64,000 nucleotides of DNA from Chondrus crispus (lineage: Eukaryota > Rhodophyta > Florideophyceae > Gigartinales > Gigartinaceae), in the NCBI RefSeq assembly GCF_000350225.1, contig NW_005179183.1, positions 1 to 64,000 on the forward strand. Reading direction: 5' to 3'. The position numbers and the translations under genes are program-made. This document shows positions 28,739-38,071 of this stretch, piece after piece; position 1 is the stretch's first letter; the number at the start of each line of letters is the position of its first letter. The notes under the pieces are model-generated. The model was not told the origin of the DNA and searched no databases. It saw nothing but the letters and a program-made list of their open reading frames with translations.

Positions 28739-29878
28739 ATGGTCTTCTTGTCATCGCGGACGGCCACGAATTCAGCGCAATGCCTTCTAGTTGCCTCAGC
28801 GTGCGTGATACTGTGTGTCCAGGTGCAAGCCCAAGCGGCAGGAGGCAAGCCAGCTTCAAAGCGCTCTGAATCACCGCTCATCGCCGATGAGAACACTATG
28901 CAGCTGTTCGAGATGGCCATGGCCGCTCTGGTGGTCGCCTTCGCCATCACGTTCATGTACGGGTCGATCACGAACAGGTCCTTAGCAAGGAAGGTCGCCA
29001 AGCTCATGGAAGATCTCCTCACTCTAGAGTTTGCGCATTCAGGCGTGAGCTCAACCGAGAAGCTTCTCAAGGATGGGGAGTCGTACTACTGGTATTACGC
29101 CACGGGGCGTCGCTACACTTCTGGCCTCACCGTGTTTATGGATTTAGCCAAGAGAATGGACGTATTTGCCTACACGTCGGGCTTGTTTTCAACGCCGCAA
29201 AAAGATCGCATAGTTTTTTACCTGCCTTTGACAGATGATTTTGACATGGAACCGATGTCTTTGCTACTGGTCAGGAAGAAAGAACTATTTCGTTTGCGCG
29301 AACTAAAAGAGGGAGCCCCGCTCCGAGAGGCTGAGACTGTTGCAGCCAATGTGCTTGAGCTGAACGGAATTCCAGTGGACTTCGTGTGCATGACCGAGCA
29401 TTCGGATGTTGCAACAGCACTGCTACCAGAACGGATAAGGACGCTAATCCAGGAGAACGGCAAGTATATTAATTCTATCCATGTTGCTGAAAACGGTGCG
29501 TCATGGGATAGCCAATGCACTCTCACAAAGAGGCTCATTCGGGTTGATTTCTCGCTCCCAGGAAAGTCGAGCCTTCTTCCGGCTGTCCTTCAAGCAATGT
29601 TGCAAATTTCCATGCATCTGGTTGATGCAGCAGGGGAAGTGAGGCTCACGCCTGTATCAAAAAAGAAGGCCATCGAACTGCGAAAGAAGGCTGTGCAGGA
29701 AGCAGAGCGCCACATTCAAAAGAAACGTGCTGAGGAAGCGGCCACCCGACGACTCGAGAAGAAGAAGGAAGAAGAAGACGCGGTGGGGAAAATGTCCCGC
29801 GAGAAGCAGATGAAGTACGAAGAGAAAAAGCGCAAGAAGGAAATTAACGCGCGTATGCGAAAAGCAACCAGGAAATAG
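28739..29878 (+). CDS. CCDC47: CCDC47 homologue, PAT complex subunit
   Basis: A 379-residue frame with the first ATG at 28739. Residues 1-33 are a signal peptide (CLLVASACVILCVQVQAQA). A single transmembrane segment lies at about residues 56-80 (LFEMAMAALVVAFAITFMYG). The conserved cytosolic DUF1682 domain follows (LTDDFDMEPMSLLLVRKKE and similar). The C-terminus is a Lys/Glu/Arg-rich coiled coil ending KEINARMRKATRK. This is the family layout of CCDC47, which with Asterix forms the PAT complex of the ER multipass translocon. It shields and inserts weakly hydrophobic membrane segments, and a role in ER calcium handling is also reported. It is somewhat shorter than the animal protein (about 480). 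It is tail-to-tail with the Acl4-like gene, 74 bp away. Confidence 0.92.
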   Translation: MVFLSSRTATNSAQCLLVASACVILCVQVQAQAAGGKPASKRSESPLIADENTMQLFEMAMAALVVAFAITFMYGSITNRSLARKVAKLMEDLLTLEFAHSGVSSTEKLLKDGESYYWYYATGRRYTSGLTVFMDLAKRMDVFAYTSGLFSTPQKDRIVFYLPLTDDFDMEPMSLLLVRKKELFRLRELKEGAPLREAETVAANVLELNGIPVDFVCMTEHSDVATALLPERIRTLIQENGKYINSIHVAENGASWDSQCTLTKRLIRVDFSLPGKSSLLPAVLQAMLQISMHLVDAAGEVRLTPVSKKKAIELRKKAVQEAERHIQKKRAEEAATRRLEKKKEEEDAVGKMSREKQMKYEEKKRKKEINARMRKATRK

Positions 29879-29952
29879 AGATCTTTCGATGTATTCTTTA
29901 ATATATCACTTGCTGCACATATTGCATGCAAATCGCATCGATGCCAAGAGTT

Positions 29953-31047
29953 TTACTCCTGCATTGCGTCATGCCCAGCTTTGCCCGGTCCAGCTCCTCT
30001 CACTAACTGCTGTTCTAATTTGCCAATCATGGCTTCATCCAGTTCCCCATCGAAACCATCTGGACTTCGGAGGACTGCGCGCGTACTGATTAGCACACTT
30101 TGGGCCTCTTTGAATTCGCCAAGTTTCCAATATGCAACGGCTAAGAGGTACCACACCTCTACATTAAAGTCACATTCCCACATCACAGAACTCAGATTGA
30201 CGATCGCTGCTCTCCACATTTCTACTTCTATTAACTGTTTCCCAACAGCTATTCTGAACTCGAGGGAAGGAAGGCGACTCAACGCCTCTGCTATTATCAC
30301 ATCTGATTGATCCCCAGTCTCAAGCATCTCCAACCCCGGAGACATTCGAAGCAAAACTCTCTTCATCGACTCTACAGCATCGTCTCTTCGCCCTTGACTC
30401 AATCTCAAGTTGGCGAGAGAAAGCATTGCCTCGACCTCGGATTCACTTCCTTCTTCGCTAAGTCCAATCGCGGCCATTACCGACTTCTCAACTTCGACAT
30501 CAAGCTTGGTCGCAACCTCCTGATCGTTGCTGTCTTCAATAATACCCAGGCATATCTCAGCAATGGCGCAGTGAGCACTTGCTTCGTACTGTTGCAACTC
30601 CATAATCCGCTCGTGTTCCATTTCAGAATCTATGGACCGGCTTTCAGCCTTTATGACTTCGATCCCACGGCGCGCCATTTGCAGACCTTCCTCAGTGTTG
30701 CCCAGCAGCTGAGCCAAGTACGCATACTTCTCAAATCCGGAATTCGGCTCGTTGCGAATGGATGTCCTGAACATATCCTCCGCATCTCTCGACCGCCCCG
30801 CTTGCATGTACATAGACGCAATTTCCTCGCAGACTTCCGCATTTGGGGCTTTCAAAGCGCACGCCTTGTCACAAAGAAGAGCGGATTCCTCCAGGTTGCC
30901 GCTGGCCTCACACTCCCTTGCTTGCTGTAACAGACCCTCAAAACTCACAGAATCCGCTGCAATGCGTTGCTTCATCTTGCGTTTGTGTGCGGAACGGTTG
31001 GCGGCACGCCTGTCGCGTCGGTTCTTCCTCGCTTGGCTCGGGGCCAT
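29953..31047 (-). CDS. TPR protein, Acl4-like ribosomal protein assembly chaperone
   Basis: A 364-residue frame from the ATG at 31047. A strongly basic N-terminus (ARKNRRDRRAANRSAHKRKM) is followed by TPR repeats from about residue 36 (FEGLLQQARECEASGNLEES, then YMQAGRSRDAEDMFRTSIRN) to the end (VWYLLAVAYWKLGEFKEAQS). The combination of a short basic N-terminus, TPR array and acidic surface resembles Acl4, the dedicated chaperone that binds newly made ribosomal protein uL4 (Rpl4) and escorts it to the nucleus. The assignment to Acl4 rests on overall layout and is less certain than the TPR call. Convergent with CCDC47. Confidence 0.75.
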   Translation of the reverse strand: MAPSQARKNRRDRRAANRSAHKRKMKQRIAADSVSFEGLLQQARECEASGNLEESALLCDKACALKAPNAEVCEEIASMYMQAGRSRDAEDMFRTSIRNEPNSGFEKYAYLAQLLGNTEEGLQMARRGIEVIKAESRSIDSEMEHERIMELQQYEASAHCAIAEICLGIIEDSNDQEVATKLDVEVEKSVMAAIGLSEEGSESEVEAMLSLANLRLSQGRRDDAVESMKRVLLRMSPGLEMLETGDQSDVIIAEALSRLPSLEFRIAVGKQLIEVEMWRAAIVNLSSVMWECDFNVEVWYLLAVAYWKLGEFKEAQSVLISTRAVLRSPDGFDGELDEAMIGKLEQQLVRGAGPGKAGHDAMQE

Positions 31048-34000
31048 CTTGCTTTCACACGTTGATTATATATTCGTTGTTTTCAGCAACCAACTGCGGC
31101 TCACCGTGTCGCATGGATCAGTACCGGCTTGGTACTTATTCGACAATGCCTCAGATAAAGCATGTTCTCTGAAGCTCAGAGTCACTTTATGTAAAACGGG
31201 GGCTGCCGCAGACTGTGCCCCTGAAAGTGCAGATGCCTGTGCTCTACGGCTATACATCGGACACATGGTACATGCGACGCGGGAAGAAATCTGAAAAAAT
31301 GATTTTTTTGGTTTTTGTTTGAAGCTTTTAGTTAAAATGCTTATGATCCAACTGCTGCCGACAATGCCTTTGTCGCCATGTCCCGAATCAGAATCTTAAG
31401 CCCACTTCTTAGCGGGAATAAATTGTAACTAAACTGCACCGCCGCATTGCCAGTTCTTTCATTAACGTTCAGTATCATCGCATGTATTATACTCGAGGGG
31501 TCAACAAGGAGAATTCTGGTACTCCCCTCAACTTGTTTGAGGATAGAAGTCTGTAACCGCCATCATAGACTTTCCTACAGATGTGGGGCCATTAGTCGAA
31601 GGTCTTTATTTCGTTCAACTTAGTCCGAACTATGGTCTCTTTGTTTGGAATTTTTCATGCTGACGAGTTTAATATTTCCCATCCTCCGACGCTGATGCTA
31701 CTGGTTGTATAATATAAGCCACATGTTCTGCCTGTTTTCCTGCATCCGCTTTTTGTGTACAAATGTAGGCTTAATTCACGAAGTTGTCGCTGAGGGTTCA
31801 TCTTCTGAGCACTGTTAGCGCAAAATTACCTAACCATTTCTTCACGCAAGATTGAAAACCGAACCGTAGCAGAGATATAGGCAGTCGGTAGAGGCTAGCA
31901 TGCGTTTACCAGGTTCTTCATGCTGACCATTGTCCTTCTATTGTATCGTGCGACTCATAATAAAAATGCTACTTTCTGCGTCGCTCCTGGCCATGTCCCA
32001 AATGCTAAATGAGCCCGATGGTCTCACACACGTTTCGTGTTGACAGCACGAATACTGACAAACTAACTCTCAGTTGTCCTCGATTCAGAGCCGTGAGTTT
32101 TCGTGTCCGACAGTCGCACCACAAAAAAACTGACACCCTAGTAAGTAACTCTGCATTCGCCTGAATGCACACCAATTCCCCTTCGTGTGATGCTTTATCA
32201 CAACCATCTGGGACACCAGTATAAAGTCCCACCGTAGTCCTTCCAATCTACACATTGCTTATTCGACACGATGTATAGCCAGTTGTTTTTGAGCTGAAAT
32301 CTCTCTCCTTACATCCCTGCGGAGCGAGCACTCATTCCATCCGCCGCACGCTTCCATACTACTTTTTATCAAGGAGCGTGCTGCACTTCATGATGACTAA
32401 CTGAGAATGTTTACTCCTTTTGTTTCTTGGCGTAGGTTCAAGACGGGGCCCCTAGAAGACCATGGAGCGCCGTAGGCCCTAGTGCTATGCCTTGCCCTCG
32501 GATCGCAGTGCCGTTTTCGATCCCTCACAACTCGGCCCTTTGTTGTGTTTGGGTTGAAAACGGCGCTGAACGAACAGTTTGGATGTTCGGGAGTGGCCCA
32601 GCAAGGCATACATTGGATCGTCGCAGGACCACCGCATCAGCTTTCATGGCTGGGGTTTGCGCTGGTCGCATCTCTTCATGGCCCGTGGGACGGTCGTGGA
32701 GAGGTGCCGCATAGAAGGCTCAAGATCTCAAGAGACCAAGGCTAGGGGAAGATAGGTGCTCGGGTCTGTCGCTCGGCATGGGCGCATGCTGGGGGCGGAC
32801 ACCAGGCGGAACCGGGTCACCCAGCAACAAATGTTGATGGGCAAGACCTGGGGGTTGACCTGGGGGTTGTCGTCGCTCACTACGGTGTGAGGCGTCAAGG
32901 GGGTCTTCGTTCACGACTGTTGGACGAGGGCAGGTGGGTCCTCACTCATGACGGTGGGTGAGACCTTGGTCGGGTTCTTTGCACATTGCGGTGTGCGGGG
33001 AAGGGTGGCTCTCACTCACGACGGTGGGTGGGAGCGGGATACCCCTCTTTCACTGAGGTGGAAGGGGGAGCTCTCGTTCATGACGGTGAGCGGGAGCACG
33101 ACTATGGTGCCCGTTATTTTGGTGCGCTCGATGTTTTATGGGTGTGAATACTCATCAGCAGTTTGATCAGCAGCGGGATGTGGGTTTGGATGCAGGAGCA
33201 GAGATAAGCCGTCATGAGGAATCCGCAATTTCTGGACGATAGCTGCAAGTGTGTCCAAGTAGACGACGAGAAGGGTGCAAAAACAAAACGCTTCTGGTTT
33301 CAGTTGCACGGCAGGGAAATAGAAAGGGCTCACTTAGTAGCTTGGTATGCTACGGTATCGATGGGACCCCATAACAGAAATAACTTTATTGGAGCTCAAT
33401 GCAGTGCAAGGGAACTTGCAGCGATTGCAAGCGTCCAAATGTATAGCATTTCATCCTATGCCAAGAAAAAGAGAGTAGGGCAGAACAAAACTTTTTTGTG
33501 TGTGACCTGTCCGCTCCTTATGCATAGGTGCTGGAAAATCTTGGCAGAAACTCAAAGTTTTCGTTACGGTTCCCCTCAACACCTACGCACATTACTCGAG
33601 AAGAAGGGGTGGGCAGATGAGAAGAGAGCGCAAACTATGTGCTATTTTAGGTTGAGTAGTTCGGAGCCTTTCTCCACAGCGAACATGGTTTACGTGGGCT
33701 GAGTTTCATTTTGACGTTTAAAGTGCTTAAACGCCTCTGCTTCTATGTCTTCCATACTTTCTCATCACTAACTAGATCATGGCTACTTCCATAAAAAGGT
33801 TTCACACTTCAAACTGTCTACCGGCCTTTCTCGATTCATCATCTTTCGACGTTGTTTGTTCCGTGCACCCAAGTCAATGAGCAGAAATTGTAAACTAGTC
33901 TGGCGCACGGTGTTCTTATTTGGTGCAAATCAAGTTCAGCTGATTCGGTGTGTTGTGTTGTTATCCATGTGGCAGTCATGCGTCACCACTGAATAAAACA

Positions 34001-34892
34001 TACGGTACAGACTAAATGTCTCGTTCCGCTGAAGGTTAGTTTAGTGGCCTGCAAGCCCGTAAACAAGTGTCCGCGACATGATCTTGGATTACGGTCGAGA
34101 GGGTTTCTACAGTTAATTGATTGCGAAAAGCGGTCTGAGGCGCAAGCGTTCAATTGGCTTGGGATGAGGTCTAGTGTATCGTAGGGTGCAGCGTCTAAGT
34201 GAAGCTACCGCACCTCGTTCTGAAAGCTGTCTCTGGCTCTCTACTTGAGATGTGTGTGGTTACCAGCAGGATCCATTTGGGTACCGGGGAAGATCATTGG
34301 TAATGCACGCTGTGCAGATTGTGTCGTCAGTCAAATCGTGGAACGTATAGACTAATCCATGATGTGTGACGTGCGCGGCTGCCTGACGTCGCTGAGAGGC
34401 ACGGTGGCGTAGAGCCCCTTACTCGGGCAGCCATGCATTGCCCGGTGCCGCCTTCCCCTGAATCCTGCTCTTTCATCCCTCTACGCCTCATACGGGCGCA
34501 TATGCGATGCGCCAGGGCGGTACGCGTGTTTCTATTGATTAGGATCTGCAAAAAAAATGTGCAACCGGAGGCTTGCTGTGCGGACACGACGCTGCACTGA
34601 AGTCTATCCGCCACCCCAACAGGGGCTCTCACGCTACTCTTGGTAGTCGTCTCAAAACATATCTGCTGGGCCTGGTATTTCTACCAGTCAACGGCTCATC
34701 CTTCCCCCCAACAGAAGGCATCTTCCAGTTCTTGTCCGCCAGGTGGCTCTTTTTTCATCTCCGTGGTTTTTATTGGCCACTCGCTGCAAAGCAGCCATGT
34801 GCTCCTGGCCCCTTCGTGCGCCTGGATTTAGCTACGCTGATCCGCCTCTAACTTCTCCGACTCCTTCCCTGACTCCACCGTACCAGCTCGCC
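31048..34892. other. Long intergenic region with dispersed repeat
   Basis: 3.8 kb between two divergent genes (Acl4-like and GT4). It contains the dispersed repeat described at 31990-33455. I see no convincing gene elsewhere. The last roughly 60 bases before 34893 are C/T-rich and probably form the GT4 leader. Short open frames at 33214-33702 and 34327-34632 are not supported as genes. Confidence 0.5.
31990..33455. repeat. Dispersed repeat, long copy
   Basis: Two segments, about 31990-32099 and about 33064-33455, are nearly identical to a continuous stretch at 56563-57060. The 960 bp between them are absent from that second copy. Near 32940-33090 the insert has degenerate tandem copies of TCACTCATGACGGTGGGTG, spaced about 65-70 bp apart. 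The repeat includes a frame beginning MRNPQFLDDSCK found in both copies. The element type is unknown. Confidence 0.8.
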
Positions 34893-36146
34893 ATGGTCAT
34901 CGTTTCCCGTCGCAGACTCGTTTATCTGTCACTGGAGTACTGCCAACCCGATCTCTTCTCCGGCAGTGGCATCGCCGCTCGCGCTCAAGTGCGCGGCTTC
35001 GCCGCAAAAAACGTTTCTGTAGTAGTCATTTGCGGCCGTCCAGCTCACACCCAGCAACCAGAGCCGGCCCGCCGAAACGTCAAAGTCATTTCCGTCCCGC
35101 TTGATAAGTGGGGGACCACAGATCGATGTGCATCTCATCAGCAGTACGCCGAGGGCGTCGCCCGCATCTTAGGAGATGGACTCGGCCAGTATGACGCCAT
35201 TCTCGCGGTCGACTGGACAGCTGCGAATGCCGTCCGCCTCTTCTTGTGTCATGGAGGTACGCTCAAAGTGCCCATGATTTATCTGAGTTTTCGCGTCTAC
35301 TGCTCCATGACAGGTATTTCGAGGGATGACGCTCGCTTCTACCGTGAAGAGGAAGCTGCCGCCGTGGATCTCGCCCTCACCTCTGGCGGCGGTGTTGTTG
35401 CCTTGTGCGATATGGATTTCGAGACCCTTTCCACCTTGCGCACTGCGCGATCGCACCCTGCCGACAAGCTTCCGCATCAGTTTGCCGTCATCCCACCAAT
35501 GTTGCGCGATGAGTTTTCGAACATCGCCAAAGATGACGAAGATCAAATTCTCGATTTTCCAAACAACAGAATGTATCTGGTCAGTCTAGTCAGGCTCAGC
35601 AGGGACAAAGGGCCGCATCGCTTTGTAAAACTGCTCCAAAACTTGCAGCAGAAGGACCCGGATATCTGGGAACGCACGGGCGTTGTTCCGCTCATCTGTG
35701 GCTCACATTCGCAACCGCACTACGCCGACCGCATTCTTCGGGAGCTCCGAAGCGCCGTGCCGCATTCGGTCGTCATCGACAAGTTTCTCACGCCGGAGGA
35801 ACTCGCCGTTGTGCTGAAAAATAGTGTTCTCAACATACACCCGGCAGAGTACGAGGCCTACGGCATGACTATTATCGAAGCGGCAGCCATGGGATGCCCT
35901 ACCGTCCTCAACCGCACAGGTATTGGCGCTACCCAGCTGTTAGACCCTAAGAACAAGGCCTGTGCTGCTGTTGATGTGACAGATGAAGTCGCTTTTGCCA
36001 ACACAGTTCGCAGATTACTGGAGGATGCCCCTCGCCGTCAGCAGCTCGCCCACTCGGCGTTCTTGCACGCCACTAGCTGGACCGAGGCGGAACATGTGCG
36101 CGCCCTTCTCGCATTCACTCAAGACACGATCGTGCGCAACTCCTAG
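34893..36146 (+). CDS. Family 4 (GT-B) glycosyltransferase
   Basis: A 417-residue frame; I choose the ATG at 34893 (CCATGG context), which gives MVIVSRRRLVYLSLEYCQPD, because upstream codons are leader-like and no earlier ATG exists. The N-terminal Rossmann domain carries the acceptor-side GSG-type loop (LFSGSGIAARAQ). The C-terminal glycosyl transferases group 1 domain has LVRLSRDKGPHRFVKL, a Gly/Ser-containing VPLICGSHSQP, and the EX7E signature EAYGMTIIEAAAMGCPTV, which binds the nucleotide-sugar donor with retention of configuration. Donor and acceptor cannot be told from sequence. No signal peptide is seen, so it is probably cytosolic. It is convergent with the J-domain gene, 134 bp apart. 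Confidence 0.88.
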   Translation: MVIVSRRRLVYLSLEYCQPDLFSGSGIAARAQVRGFAAKNVSVVVICGRPAHTQQPEPARRNVKVISVPLDKWGTTDRCASHQQYAEGVARILGDGLGQYDAILAVDWTAANAVRLFLCHGGTLKVPMIYLSFRVYCSMTGISRDDARFYREEEAAAVDLALTSGGGVVALCDMDFETLSTLRTARSHPADKLPHQFAVIPPMLRDEFSNIAKDDEDQILDFPNNRMYLVSLVRLSRDKGPHRFVKLLQNLQQKDPDIWERTGVVPLICGSHSQPHYADRILRELRSAVPHSVVIDKFLTPEELAVVLKNSVLNIHPAEYEAYGMTIIEAAAMGCPTVLNRTGIGATQLLDPKNKACAAVDVTDEVAFANTVRRLLEDAPRRQQLAHSAFLHATSWTEAEHVRALLAFTQDTIVRNS

Positions 36147-36280
36147 CGAAGAGATCTCGGTGCGTTTGATAAGCCACAGTTGTAACTCACACGTACCTCG
36201 ATTGTATATCCTCTCCCTCTGCACGGGAATCGGGAATAGACGATAGTAACCTTTTGTACAATGCCTTAGATTTTACTCTC

Positions 36281-37333
36281 CTAAAGCCCTAGCTCGCGCT
36301 TCATGCGCTCCAACTCGTCGTCAATTGCGTCTCTTTGAGTCTCTTGGGTGTCTACAGACGCCCGCGGTTTACTTGGTTCCTCTCTCTTCTTTTGGCTGTT
36401 TACTTTCTCGAGCCGTTTTTCAATCTTCTTGAGTCGATCGCGTTGCTTTTTTATGTGACTCAGTGTCTTGCGAGACCTACTGCTGAATCGTTTCGCTTCC
36501 GCTTTCAGGTCACTGGCACGCTCCTTAGCTGTATCCCTAGTGGTGTAATCCATAGACCCCTCTGCTCTGTTGGCACGAACACGCCATTCATCGGCTCGCT
36601 TCTGCAGAGAAGCAGCTTCCTCATCCAGTTTGCTCTGCCTTGTTTCGAGTTGCTGCAACACGAAGTGCGCATCGTCTATCTCTGCCTGCAGCACATCGAC
36701 ATCCGAACTCTTCAAAATATCGCTCAGACCATCATCCTCGTCGTCCGACGCATACCCCGACGAATCGACGCCAAAGCCATCGACCTGATTCTCCAAAAAG
36801 TCAACAAAATCGTCCATGATCCCTGGGCGGGTCGCTCCTGATGCCGCCCCAGCAACCCCAGAGAACAAATCGCTAAAAATGCTTCCGAAGCTGTCGTTTA
36901 GGTCCTTCGGCATGGGGTTTTGCTCCCTCCATTTCTTTGCAAACTCGGTCGGGTCAAAATTGGGGCCCGCAGAGCCCCCTGGCCATGCCGAGCTTGACGA
37001 GGACGAGTAGCCAGATTGCGAACGTCGATCGTAGGATGCTCGCGTTGAGGAGTCGGAAAGGACGGAATAGGCTTCTTGCACGCGCATGAAACGTTCTTTC
37101 GCATCGGGGGCCTTGCTCACGTCGGGATGGTTTTTGAGGGCGGCACGACGATAGGCGCGCTTGATGGTCGAGTTGTTTGCGTTGCGATCGATGCCCAGGA
37201 TTTCGTAAAAGTCAGAGGACAGAGCGGCTCGCCAAACGCGACGGCGTCGTGGGTGGACGGAGCGGAGACTGTTGCGGTTCCGACAGAGGGAATGACGAGG
37301 GACACATGGGGAGACAAATGTTAGCATCGACAT
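36281..37333 (-). CDS. J-domain (DnaJ-like) protein, probably organelle-targeted
   Basis: A 350-residue frame. The only upstream ATG is at 37333, giving a Ser/Arg-rich N-terminus (MSMLTFVSPCVPRHSLCRNR) like a plastid or mitochondrial transit peptide. The J domain at about residues 40-105 begins DFYEILGIDRNANNSTIK and contains the HPD motif (NHPDVSK) needed to stimulate Hsp70 ATPase. It lacks the Gly/Phe zinc-finger architecture of type I DnaJ. The middle has an acidic stretch (YASDDEDDGLSD), and residues about 220-350 form a long coiled coil. It resembles plastid J-proteins of algae and plants. The Hsp70 partner is inferred from the family. Confidence 0.88.
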   Translation of the reverse strand: MSMLTFVSPCVPRHSLCRNRNSLRSVHPRRRRVWRAALSSDFYEILGIDRNANNSTIKRAYRRAALKNHPDVSKAPDAKERFMRVQEAYSVLSDSSTRASYDRRSQSGYSSSSSSAWPGGSAGPNFDPTEFAKKWREQNPMPKDLNDSFGSIFSDLFSGVAGAASGATRPGIMDDFVDFLENQVDGFGVDSSGYASDDEDDGLSDILKSSDVDVLQAEIDDAHFVLQQLETRQSKLDEEAASLQKRADEWRVRANRAEGSMDYTTRDTAKERASDLKAEAKRFSSRSRKTLSHIKKQRDRLKKIEKRLEKVNSQKKREEPSKPRASVDTQETQRDAIDDELERMKRELGL

Positions 37334-38071
37334 TTGGAAGACGGATGTGGATGCAAGAGACGGGGACTTTGTGGCTCGGGGAGGTGGCCGTAGGAGCAAT
37401 TCTAACTCCTCAGCGCAATCTTTGCAGCGACTGCGAGGAGGGATGACGTTCGGACGGGCGAGGTGATGGGAGCTGATCAAAGTGGAGAAATAATCTGAAC
37501 TAGTGTTTTGAAAATTTTCAACAAAACAGAACAACTCCGCAAATGGTACTGTACACGGTTGCTAAAGTTACAGTACAGTAAAGCGCATCCACACATTCCT
37601 CACGCCAAAGTACAGCACGCCACGGCGCTTCTGTGTACAGGCCTGCGATTCGTGTCAAAGGGTTCGACTTAATCCTGCTTCACAAACTCTACCTAAGATG
37701 CGTTTTGGCATTTCACAACTATTTCATGTCGTGTCATTCGTCCGGTTGTGTCAATGAGGTGGGTTGTAGGGGTGTCCTAATGTTACCCGCACCACGGTTA
37801 ACTGAGATTTGTGATTTCCGGAGCTAGCCATTAGCACATGTTTTAACCTTCTGTAGAATACGTTGGCATTAAGAGCAAGTATTTCTGAGTGGTCACCTTC
37901 TCATGGGAAATGTTCAGTGTTTGCGCCTAAGACCTACGACTGTAGACTTCGAACGTGATGGACTCCAATCGGAAATAAAGAAGAGAACGTTAATCACGCG
38001 CAAAAGATGTTGTAAAATTTCAGCGAAGAAAAACTTGTCTGCCGCATCACTAGAACGGAGGTAGCCAAATT
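37334..38071. other. Intergenic between PYROXD1 and J-domain gene
   Basis: This is the promoter of the minus-strand J-domain gene and the 3' flank of PYROXD1. TACTGTA and TACAGTA motifs occur near 37544, 37571 and 37576. No gene is seen. Confidence 0.5.

Noticed and set aside
33214..33702. Host gene beginning MRNPQFLDDSCK
   Set aside because: The same start lies in the repeat copy at 56819, so it belongs to the dispersed repeat, not to a host gene.
34743..34892. Longer N-terminus for the GT4 glycosyltransferase
   Set aside because: It would need a GTG start; the first ATG in good context is at 34893 and begins the conserved domain.
37334..37534. Longer N-terminus for the J-domain protein
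   Set aside because: It would need a TTG start; the first ATG is at 37333.
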